From: Acidobacteriota bacterium
GTDB taxonomy: Bacteria; Acidobacteriota; Terriglobia; Bryobacterales; Bryobacteraceae
NCBI GenBank assembly: GCA_016871135.1
Contig: VFZQ01000214.1
Location: forward strand, 1-8,110
Direction of reading: 5' to 3'
Length of the DNA: 8,110 nucleotides
Shown here: in pieces, positions 1 through 7,170 of the stretch
How the letters are laid out: the number at the start of each line of letters is the position of its first letter
How positions within the stretch are numbered: position 1 is the first letter of the stretch
The notes under the pieces: model-generated
Told to the model about the DNA's origin: nothing
Seen by the model: the letters and a program-made list of their open reading frames with translations, nothing else
Database searches by the model: none
Made by a program: the position numbers and the translations under genes

Positions 1-1
1 C

Positions 2-1297
2 GCGGCCGCGGAGGCCCGGCCGAATATCGTCCTAATCATCTCCGACGATCTCGGCTATAGCGACCTGCCGCGTTTCGGGCGTTCCGAAATCGCCACGCCC
101 CATTTGGACCAGCTAGCCGCGTCGGGAACCGTCTTCACGCAGGCTTACTCATCGGCGCCAATCTGCGTTCCGGCGCGGATGGCGATCAACACCGGACGTT
201 ACCACCAGCGCTTTGGCATCTACGACAACATGTACGAGCCGCGCGAAGTCAAACTCTTCGCCTTCGACGAGATTGTTCTCGCTCAACATCTCAAGAAGCT
301 CGGCTACGCGACGGGGCTCGTAGGGAAGTGGCATCTCAGCGGGAATCGATTTCCACCGAACGGCCCAACACCGGAGCAACGTGGATTCGACGAGTGGGTC
401 GGGATCGAAGGCGGCATGTCGCCCTATCTACCGCCGGTGAAGGTTTACCGGAACAACACTCCGTTCGAGACCAGCGAGTATCTGACGGACTTCTGGGGCA
501 CCGAAGCCGTTCGCTTTATCGAGCGCAACCGCCAGCGCCCGTTCTTTCTTTATCTCGGATTCAACGCGCCACATGCGCCGCTGCAAGCGCTGGATGCCGA
601 CAAGACCGCGGGCGAGTCGACCAGCCCGGATCGCCGCATTTACGCCGGGATGGTCAGGGCGATGGATCGCAACATCGGCCATGTTCTCGCCACTCTGCGT
701 TCGAGCCGATTGGAGCGCAACACGCTCGTCATCTTCATCAACGACAACGGTGGCGGCGGCAATCACACACCGGCGCACACGCGCAATACCGGGCGCAATG
801 CTCCGTTCCGGGGGTACAAGTTCGATTTGTGGGAAGGCGGCATTCGCGTTCCGATGATCGTGAGTTATCCCGGACGCGTCCCTGCCGGCGCCCGCTATGA
901 TAAGGTCGTTTCGAACATGGACCTTGCGCCGACGTGTCTGCGCGCCGCGGGCGGAGAACTTCCCCGTGAGCGTCCGTTCGACGGTGTCGACCTGATGCCT
1001 TACGTCACCGGCAAGGACGCTGGCGTTCCCCATCCGGTCCTTTGTTGGGAGAACCGCGCATGGCTGGGCGCGCGCGGCAAACAGCGCCCGGCCGCCGGCC
1101 AATACAATCGTGCGATACGAAAGGGAAAATGGAAAGCCATTCAACTGGCCGGCGAGCCGGAGTGGCAACTGTTCGATCTGGAAGCCGACCCAGGCGAAGC
1201 GCACGACATGGCAACGGAACACCCTGGCATTGCGAAGGACCTGATCGGCGAATTCACGCGCTGGCGCGAATCGATGCCGAATCCGGTGCAACCGTGA
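2..1297 (+). CDS. Exported S1-family sulfatase, 5' partial
   Basis: Sulfatase of the formylglycine-dependent type, hydrolysing sulfate esters, probably in the periplasm. The frame is open from base 2, so the true start and most of the signal peptide lie upstream; the first residues (AAAEARPN) look like a signal-peptide end. The TTG at 104 is not the start because conserved sequence precedes it. Counting from base 2 (431 residues visible), the active site appears complete: metal ligands D15-D16 in IISDDLGYSD, nucleophile motif C55-V-P-A-R59 (bases 164-178), K109 and H111 in GKWHL, H191 in NAPHAP, D248-N249 in INDNGG, and K273 before the LWEGGIRVP motif. The C-terminal DLEADPGEAHD segment is typical of the family. 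C55 must be matured to formylglycine by an enzyme not encoded here. The third core position of the CxPSR motif is Ala rather than Ser, a known variation. Substrate cannot be told: arylsulfatase and glycan sulfatase names are equally possible. It is followed after 19 bases by the receptor gene, probably in the same operon. Confidence 0.95.
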   Translation, partial: AAAEARPNIVLIISDDLGYSDLPRFGRSEIATPHLDQLAASGTVFTQAYSSAPICVPARMAINTGRYHQRFGIYDNMYEPREVKLFAFDEIVLAQHLKKLGYATGLVGKWHLSGNRFPPNGPTPEQRGFDEWVGIEGGMSPYLPPVKVYRNNTPFETSEYLTDFWGTEAVRFIERNRQRPFFLYLGFNAPHAPLQALDADKTAGESTSPDRRIYAGMVRAMDRNIGHVLATLRSSRLERNTLVIFINDNGGGGNHTPAHTRNTGRNAPFRGYKFDLWEGGIRVPMIVSYPGRVPAGARYDKVVSNMDLAPTCLRAAGGELPRERPFDGVDLMPYVTGKDAGVPHPVLCWENRAWLGARGKQRPAAGQYNRAIRKGKWKAIQLAGEPEWQLFDLEADPGEAHDMATEHPGIAKDLIGEFTRWRESMPNPVQP

Positions 1298-1300
1298 AAC

Positions 1301-1308
1301 AGGAGAGG
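1301..1308 (+). promoter_or_regulatory. Shine-Dalgarno site for the TonB-dependent receptor
   Basis: AGGAGAGG lies 8 bases before the ATG at 1317, inside the 19-base gap after the sulfatase stop. It is a strong purine-rich ribosome-binding site and fixes the receptor start. The gap leaves no room for a separate promoter or terminator. Confidence 0.8.
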
Positions 1309-1316
1309 AAGACGAT

Positions 1317-4300
1317 ATGAGAAATCTCGTTCTTTCGGCCATCTTTATGGCCGGCGTTTCGCTACACGGGCAAGGTGCAACAGCCCAGATCACGGGATCC
1401 ATCACGGACGCTTCCGGAGCGGTCATTCCCGGGGTGGCGGTGGCGGCTGTTAATGACGGAACCGGCTTGAAGCGGGATGCGGTCACCAACGAACAGGGCA
1501 TTTACTTACTGTCGCCGCTGCCGCCCGGCGTCTATCGCGTCAGCGTCACCAAGACCGGTTTTCGCTCGGTGGCACGTACGAACCTAACACTGGCGGTAGA
1601 CCAAACCGCGCGTATGGACTTCGCTCTGGAACTCGGCACGGTCAGTGAAACCGTGGAGGTCAGCGCGACCGCGGCGCAGATCGATCAGGACACGTCGGCG
1701 CTCGGGCAAGTGATCGACGGCGCGAAGGTGCTCAACATGCCTCTGAATGGGCGGAGTCCGCTACGGCTGACGCAGTTGACGCCGAACGTCGCAGTGGCGC
1801 CGACCGGCAACGGACAGTTTCAAGATATCCCGGTGAATATGATGGACGACTCGATGATCTCCATCAACGGCGGGCGCGCCCGTTCGAACGAAGTGCTGGT
1901 CGATGGCATCCCAACGACGACCGGATTCGTGAACGTAATGACGACGGTACCGAACGTCGACAGCACGCAGGAATTCAAGGTGCAGAGCAGCAATCTCTCG
2001 GCCGAATGGGGCCGGTTCGGGGGCGGCGTCATCAACGTTTCGACGCGGAGCGGCACCAACCAATTGCACGGGTCGCTCTTCGAGTTTCTTCGCAACGACG
2101 CCTTCGACGCGAACGAGTTCTTCAATCGGGGGGCTGGGCGCGACATTCCTCCGTTCCGGATGAACCAGTTCGGATACGCCGTCGGCGGGCCAATCATGCT
2201 GCCCAAACTCTACGATGGCCGAAACAAATCGTTTTTCTTCACGGACTACCAGGGAAGCCGCTGGCGACGCGGCCAGATCTATCGTGGGACGGTGCCGACC
2301 GCACTGCAGAGCCGCGGCGATTTTTCGGGCACTCTGGCGCAGAACGGCCAGCCGATCCTGATCTTCGACCCGCTCACCACGCGTCCCAATCCCGCGCAGG
2401 CGGGACGGTTTCTGCGCGATGCGTTTCCCGGCAATCAGTTGCCGGCGAACCGGATCGATCCGGTGGCGAGAGCCATGGCTGCCTACTTCCCCGCGCCGAA
2501 CACGAGCGGCGACACGTTCACGCAAAACAACAACTACATCAACAACGCGCCGATTCGCATTGACCAGGCTAACGTGGGAAATCGCTTCGACCACTACGTC
2601 AGCCAGGCGTGGCGGATGTTCGGGAGAGTTTCGCTACACCGGTCGACGATAGGCCAGCCCGATACCTTCGGAAACATCGCGACACCAGGCGGACTGAAAG
2701 GCGTGACGCTCAACAATGCGTCGGCCGGAATGGATCACACCGTGACGTTGAACGCCGCGTCGGTGTTCAACATTCGAGCCGGATTCGCGCGGTTTTTCTG
2801 GACGCGTAATCTCTTCAGCGAAGGCTTTGACGCAACGCAGATCGGGCTTCCTGCGAGCTTGGCGCGCGCGTTTACGAATCCGCTCCTGCCGGAAGCGAAC
2901 ATTGAGGGCTTCGCCGGTTTGAGCGGCAGCGGCATGCTGCGCTCCGGGCAGAACAGTTACTCGCTGCTCGCGTCGTATTCGCGGCTGGCCGGCCGGCACA
3001 GTTGGAAGACGGGATTCGAGGGTCGCGCGCAACGGTTGAATGTGTTCAATCTCTCGTCGGGTTCGGGCACGTTCGGATTCACTCGGACGATGACGCGCGG
3101 ACCCGATCCGAACGTGGTGGTTCAGAACGCCGGCGTCGGCCTGGCCAGTTTCCTGCTGGGCGCGGCAAACACCGGCAATGTCAATATCGCGAGTGGCCAG
3201 ACGCTGCAGAACTTCTATTACGCCGGATATGTTCAAGACGATTTCCGCGTCAACCGGCGTTTGACGCTGAACCTCGGCTTCCGCTACGAGACCGAGACGC
3301 CGTTCACCGAGAAGCGGAACCAGTTCCATCGATTCGATCCGGCGCTGGCGAGCCCGGTGCGGAATCCATCGTTTCCGAATCTCACCGGCGGACTGGTGTA
3401 CGCCGGACCCAACAGCCGACAGGCCTACCGCAGAGACAGCAACAATTTCGCACCGCGATTCGGATTCGCCTATTCGCCTATCGACCGCACCGTCATTCGC
3501 GGCGGCGCCGGCCTCTTCTTCGCACCGTTTGGAACGGGAGGCGACGGAACGAACGGCTCCGTCCCCGATGCCGGCTTTAGCTCCACCACTCCGATGATCG
3601 CGTCTTTGGACGGATTGACGCCATTCCGTTTCTTGCGCGATCCGTATCCGGAGGGCTTGACACAGCCGACGCGCGATAGTCTGGGCGCGCGCACGTTTCT
3701 AGGGCAAGCGGTGAATCAGTGGGACCCGGTGGCGGTTACACCGTACACCCTGCAATGGAATCTGGATATCCAACGGGCATTTGGAAAGGACTTTATTCTC
3801 GACGCGGCTTATTCGGCGAATCGCGGCGTGAAGTTGAATCAGGTCCTGCAGCTCAACGCGCTATCGCCGGATCTGCTGAGCCTCGGCACCGGATTGCAGG
3901 CGTTGGTGACGAATCCCTTCTTCCCGAACATCACGGCCGGCGCGCTCAGCCGTCCGACCGTAGCGCGGCAGCAATTGCTCCTGCGCTATCCGCAATACAG
4001 CGGGGTTTCGACGTTCAACTCGAGTTCGGGCAACTCGATCTATCATTCGCTGGCGGTCAAATTTGAAAAGCGCGCGTCGAGAGGCGTCGGGTACTTGCTG
4101 GCCTATACGCTTTCGAAGTCGATTGCCGATGTCCGCAATTCCGTCGGCGCCAACGGGAATGCGCAGAACGTGGGACTAAACACCACGGTGCAGAACTGGT
4201 ACGATTTGCGAGCGGAACGCGCCATTTCCGAGATCGACGCGACACACGCATTCGCCGCCAGCGTGGTGGCCGAACTCCCCTTCGGCGCCAACAAGCGCTT

Positions 4301-4784
4301 TTTCTCCGGCTCTCGCGGAGTGGCCGGAAAGCTGATCAGCGGCTGGCAGTTGTCGGGCGTATCGAGGAGCCGCAGCGGCTATCCTCTTGCCATGTCGGCG
4401 ACCATCCCGAACGGCGGTAATCGTCCGAACTCCACCGGCCGGAGCGCGCAGTTGCCGGGCAGACGATCGCGGAGCGAACAGGTGGCCAAATGGTTCGATA
4501 CCACGGCCTTCACGCAGCCGGCACCCTTCACGTTCGGCAACGTCTCCCGCACGCTGCCGGACACGCGCGGGCCGGGGAATTGGCTGGTGGATCTCTCGCT
4601 TGTGAAAGACACCGCGATTCGGGAACATTGGACGTTGCAGTTCCGCGCGGAGTCGTTTAATGTCATGAATCGAGCAAATTTCTGGCTGCCGAACACGCTC
4701 GTGAACAGCACACTGTTTGGTCAACTGGTGACGACGACGGGGCTTCCGAGGGTGAATCAGTTGGCGCTCAAGTTCCTCTTTTGA
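1317..4784 (+). CDS. Oar-type TonB-dependent receptor with N-terminal carboxypeptidase-regulatory-like domain
   Basis: Outer-membrane, TonB-energised transporter of 1155 residues, a usual length for the Acidobacteriota Oar-like class. Residues 1-23 form a Sec signal peptide with a likely cut after A21-T22-A23. Residues about 24-105 form an Ig-like carboxypeptidase-regulatory domain (ITGSITDASGAVIPGVAV, then a GIYLLSPLPPGVYRVSV core). The plug domain spans about 110-245 and includes MPLNGR, the VDGI motif at 195-198 and the conserved stretch E219 to G246, with EWGRFGGGVINVSTRSGT. The rest is beta-barrel, including HSWKTGFE, NFAPRFGFAYSP, WFDTTAF and NRANF motifs typical of the class. The protein ends in Phe (LALKFLF), as outer-membrane barrels do for BAM recognition. 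I see no clear TonB box. The ligand is unknown; pairing with a sulfatase suggests a sulfated glycan or conjugate, which is inference only. Start chosen by the strong ribosome-binding site. Confidence 0.94.
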   Translation: MRNLVLSAIFMAGVSLHGQGATAQITGSITDASGAVIPGVAVAAVNDGTGLKRDAVTNEQGIYLLSPLPPGVYRVSVTKTGFRSVARTNLTLAVDQTARMDFALELGTVSETVEVSATAAQIDQDTSALGQVIDGAKVLNMPLNGRSPLRLTQLTPNVAVAPTGNGQFQDIPVNMMDDSMISINGGRARSNEVLVDGIPTTTGFVNVMTTVPNVDSTQEFKVQSSNLSAEWGRFGGGVINVSTRSGTNQLHGSLFEFLRNDAFDANEFFNRGAGRDIPPFRMNQFGYAVGGPIMLPKLYDGRNKSFFFTDYQGSRWRRGQIYRGTVPTALQSRGDFSGTLAQNGQPILIFDPLTTRPNPAQAGRFLRDAFPGNQLPANRIDPVARAMAAYFPAPNTSGDTFTQNNNYINNAPIRIDQANVGNRFDHYVSQAWRMFGRVSLHRSTIGQPDTFGNIATPGGLKGVTLNNASAGMDHTVTLNAASVFNIRAGFARFFWTRNLFSEGFDATQIGLPASLARAFTNPLLPEANIEGFAGLSGSGMLRSGQNSYSLLASYSRLAGRHSWKTGFEGRAQRLNVFNLSSGSGTFGFTRTMTRGPDPNVVVQNAGVGLASFLLGAANTGNVNIASGQTLQNFYYAGYVQDDFRVNRRLTLNLGFRYETETPFTEKRNQFHRFDPALASPVRNPSFPNLTGGLVYAGPNSRQAYRRDSNNFAPRFGFAYSPIDRTVIRGGAGLFFAPFGTGGDGTNGSVPDAGFSSTTPMIASLDGLTPFRFLRDPYPEGLTQPTRDSLGARTFLGQAVNQWDPVAVTPYTLQWNLDIQRAFGKDFILDAAYSANRGVKLNQVLQLNALSPDLLSLGTGLQALVTNPFFPNITAGALSRPTVARQQLLLRYPQYSGVSTFNSSSGNSIYHSLAVKFEKRASRGVGYLLAYTLSKSIADVRNSVGANGNAQNVGLNTTVQNWYDLRAERAISEIDATHAFAASVVAELPFGANKRFFSGSRGVAGKLISGWQLSGVSRSRSGYPLAMSATIPNGGNRPNSTGRSAQLPGRRSRSEQVAKWFDTTAFTQPAPFTFGNVSRTLPDTRGPGNWLVDLSLVKDTAIREHWTLQFRAESFNVMNRANFWLPNTLVNSTLFGQLVTTTGLPRVNQLALKFLF

Positions 4785-4788
4785 CATG
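4782..4788 (+). promoter_or_regulatory. Stop-start junction suggesting translational coupling
   Basis: The receptor stop TGA (4782-4784) is separated by one base from the ATG (4786-4788) of the cytochrome-like gene. The 20 bases before this ATG are pyrimidine-rich (AGTTCCTCTTTTGAC) and hold no recognisable Shine-Dalgarno sequence. Re-initiation by ribosomes finishing the receptor is the simplest reading. No experimental signal can be read from sequence alone. Confidence 0.6.
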
Positions 4789-7161
4789 ACAAGAACCACG
4801 CTACTCTTCATATCGACCTTGCCCCTGTGCGCGGCCGATGTTGCGTTCTTCGAGAAGAAGATCCGCCCTGTTCTGGCGGAGAAGTGTTGGAGCTGCCACT
4901 CGAACAACGCGAAGATCGCCTTCGCGGGATTGAGGCTGGATACCAAAGCCAACGTTGCGAAGGGCTCAGACGCAGGACCGGTGATCAGCCCGGGCGACCC
5001 CGCGGCGAGCCGCCTGTATCAGGCCTTGCTCTACACCGGAGCGGCGAAAATGCCGCCAACGGGTAAGCTCCCCGACGCGGTGCTCGCCGACTTTCGCGAA
5101 TGGATCGCCGGCGGCGCACCTTGGCCGGAAGATGCGGGTTCGAGCGCGGCGGCGAGTCAAGAGAACGCCATGGACAAGGCAAAGCAACATTGGGCTTGGA
5201 GACCGGTTGCGAAGCCTTCGACGCCGGTGGTGCGTAATCAAGCGTGGTCCGTGAACGACATCGACCGGTTCGTACTGGCCGCGCTCGAAGCCAAGCGGCT
5301 CGCACCAAGCGCCGAGGCGGTTCCGGCGGCATGGCTCCGTCGAGTGACGCTGGACCTGACGGGACTGCCTCCCACGCTCGCCGAATTGGACGAGTTCGCC
5401 CGGGCTGATTCGTATGAAAAAGTGGTCGATCGGCTGCTCGCCTCGAAAGCCTTCGGAGTGCGTTGGGCACGGCACTGGCTCGACCAGACATACTACGCCG
5501 ACAACATCGAGATCGGCCGCCGCGTACCCGCGCGCCACGCGTGGCGCTATCGCGACTACGTGATCGACGCCCTGAATCGCGACGTGCCCTATGACCGCTT
5601 TCTCACCGAGCAACTGGCGGGCGACCAACTCGAATGGACTTCGGACGTGGAGCACCGCAACAACATCGTCGCCACTGGGATGCTGGCGCTCGGTCCTTGG
5701 CCGCTGGTCAACGCGGACAAGGAGCAGCTCCGCATGGATGTGGTTGACCTGCAGATGGACATGGTGGGGCGGACGATGCTCGGGCTGACGCTCGGGTGCG
5801 CGCGCTGCCACGATCACAAGTTCGATCCGATTACGCTCGACGACTACTACGGCATGGCGGGCATCTTCGCCAGCACGCGCACGATCTCCGGACGGCTGAG
5901 CCTCGGCGTGTTCAGCAATGTCAACAGCGTAGTGCTGCCCGAGCATCCGGACGAGATGACGGCGCGCGCGGCGGAGACGCGTGAGTATTGGGAGAAGCTG
6001 ACCGCGTCGCGTGAAAAGCTTGACCGATTGCGCGCCGAACGTAAGCCGCTGGAGAAAGACAGCGCCGACGCCAAGCGCCTGGACAAAGAGATTCAGGAAA
6101 CGACGCAAATCGTGAAGCTCCATGAATATCTTCCGGTGGTTCCTCCCACCGCGCACGCCGTGCAGGACATCGACGCCCCGGCTGATTCCCGCGTGAATAT
6201 TCGAGGTAACGCCCACCAGCTCGGAAAACAAGCTCCGCGTTCCGCCATTGCGATCGCGGGTTCGCACAAACTGGACATCGCGGACTTCACCAGTGGACGG
6301 TTGAAGCTGGCCGAGTGGATCACGCGAAAAGAAAATCCACTCACGGCACGCGTAGCGGTGAACCGCATCTGGCATCACTTGTTCGGCGCGGGGCTGGTGA
6401 CGTCGATCGACAATTTCGGCGTGCGCGGCGGCAAGCCGAGCCACCCGGAGTTGCTGGATCACCTGGCCACATCCTTCGCGGCCGAGGGCTGGTCAATGAA
6501 GAAGTTGATCCGAAGCATGGTCCTCAGCCGGACGTACCGGCAGGCATCGGCCCCGCGCACTGAAGGGTTGGATGCGGATCCCGAGAATCGCCTGCTTTGG
6601 CGGATGAGTCCGCGGCGACTGGAAGGCGAGACGATTCGGGACGCCATGCTAGCCATCAGCGGCGAACTCGATCCCGCGAGCGGCGGGCCGTCGTTGCCGT
6701 TTTGGGTGCCAGGCAACATGAATCTCGGCAAGCCCGAGTTTCTTTCCGACAACGCGAAGCTCGATCCCGCCACCAACCGGCGCCGGTCCATTTATCAGCC
6801 GACGGTGCGCAAGGGACAGGTGGAAGAGATGGACGTTCTCAACCTGTTCGACTTCCCAGACACGAACCAGATCACCGGCGCTCGTTCGACGACCACCGTG
6901 CCCACGCAGGCGCTGTATCTGATGAACGCACCGTTTGTGAAACAGCAGGCCGCGGCGCTGGCGAAGTTGACACTGCAGGGCGAACGAACGGACAGCGACC
7001 GTGTCCGCGAACTCATCCGCCGCGTGTATATTCGCGCGCCCGAGTCCGGCGAAGTGGACCGGCTGCTCAGCTACACGGCATCGCTTCCGGGGCGCGCGGA
7101 AGCTTGGGAGCGGCTTTGCCATACGCTGCTGATCTCGAATGAATTTCTCTATCGGAGGTAA
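4786..7161 (+). CDS. Exported PSCyt1-DUF1549-DUF1553 (PSD1) cytochrome-c-like protein
   Basis: Multidomain exported protein of 791 residues, of the type first named from Planctomycetes; its reaction is not established. Residues 1-17 look like a short Sec signal peptide ending C-A-A before D18. PSCyt1 (about 20-115) has a haem-c motif C34-W-S-C37-H38 and a candidate axial Met at M89 in KMPP. DUF1549/PSCyt2 (about 135-370) starts at HWAWRP and includes NDIDRFV, LRRVTLDLTGLPPT and a second CxxCH, C338-A-R-C341-H342, in the conserved CARCHDHKFDPI. Residues about 392-445 are highly charged and probably helical or coiled-coil. A conserved VNIRGNAHQLG segment near 470 follows. DUF1553 (about 500-775) has LAEWIT, NRIWHHLFG at 526-534, LSRTYRQAS and RRLEGETIRDAML, and the protein ends with the usual NEFLYR. 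No LamG or other carbohydrate-binding insertion is seen. The start has no Shine-Dalgarno sequence and is probably coupled to the receptor stop. It precedes DUF1501, its usual partner. Confidence 0.94.
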   Translation: MTRTTLLFISTLPLCAADVAFFEKKIRPVLAEKCWSCHSNNAKIAFAGLRLDTKANVAKGSDAGPVISPGDPAASRLYQALLYTGAAKMPPTGKLPDAVLADFREWIAGGAPWPEDAGSSAAASQENAMDKAKQHWAWRPVAKPSTPVVRNQAWSVNDIDRFVLAALEAKRLAPSAEAVPAAWLRRVTLDLTGLPPTLAELDEFARADSYEKVVDRLLASKAFGVRWARHWLDQTYYADNIEIGRRVPARHAWRYRDYVIDALNRDVPYDRFLTEQLAGDQLEWTSDVEHRNNIVATGMLALGPWPLVNADKEQLRMDVVDLQMDMVGRTMLGLTLGCARCHDHKFDPITLDDYYGMAGIFASTRTISGRLSLGVFSNVNSVVLPEHPDEMTARAAETREYWEKLTASREKLDRLRAERKPLEKDSADAKRLDKEIQETTQIVKLHEYLPVVPPTAHAVQDIDAPADSRVNIRGNAHQLGKQAPRSAIAIAGSHKLDIADFTSGRLKLAEWITRKENPLTARVAVNRIWHHLFGAGLVTSIDNFGVRGGKPSHPELLDHLATSFAAEGWSMKKLIRSMVLSRTYRQASAPRTEGLDADPENRLLWRMSPRRLEGETIRDAMLAISGELDPASGGPSLPFWVPGNMNLGKPEFLSDNAKLDPATNRRRSIYQPTVRKGQVEEMDVLNLFDFPDTNQITGARSTTTVPTQALYLMNAPFVKQQAAALAKLTLQGERTDSDRVRELIRRVYIRAPESGEVDRLLSYTASLPGRAEAWERLCHTLLISNEFLYRR
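7154..7158 (+). promoter_or_regulatory. Shine-Dalgarno site for the DUF1501 gene
   Basis: GGAGG overlaps the last Arg codons and touches the TAA stop (7159-7161) of the preceding gene, 12 bases before the ATG at 7171. Spacing is slightly long, but it is the only good site and supports this start. The overlap ties the two genes together in one message. Confidence 0.7.
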
Positions 7162-7170
7162 CGGACAACG

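Noticed and set aside
104..106. TTG as start codon of the sulfatase
   Set aside because: The frame is open upstream to base 2 and codes for the conserved RPNIVLIISDD segment with two metal ligands, so the true start is outside the window.
428..1501. Open frame of 357 codons on the - strand opposite the sulfatase and the receptor start
   Set aside because: It crosses two real genes and their intergenic gap, has no recognisable domain, and shows the composition of a GC-rich antisense shadow.
2980..3000. GC-rich inverted repeat around GGCCGGCC in the receptor gene
   Set aside because: It is short, inside a coding region, lacks a following T-run, and is expected by chance at this GC content.
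4819..4833. Lipoprotein signal at Cys15 of the DUF1549/DUF1553 protein (L-P-L-C)
   Set aside because: The residue before Cys is Leu and not Gly, Ala or Ser, so it does not fit a lipobox. Cleavage after C-A-A by signal peptidase I is more likely.
4966..6462. Open frame of 498 codons on the - strand opposite the DUF1549/DUF1553 gene
   Set aside because: It is a shadow frame produced by high GC codon bias. Its translation is Arg/His/Val-rich with no recognisable domain, and the opposite strand carries strong family motifs throughout.
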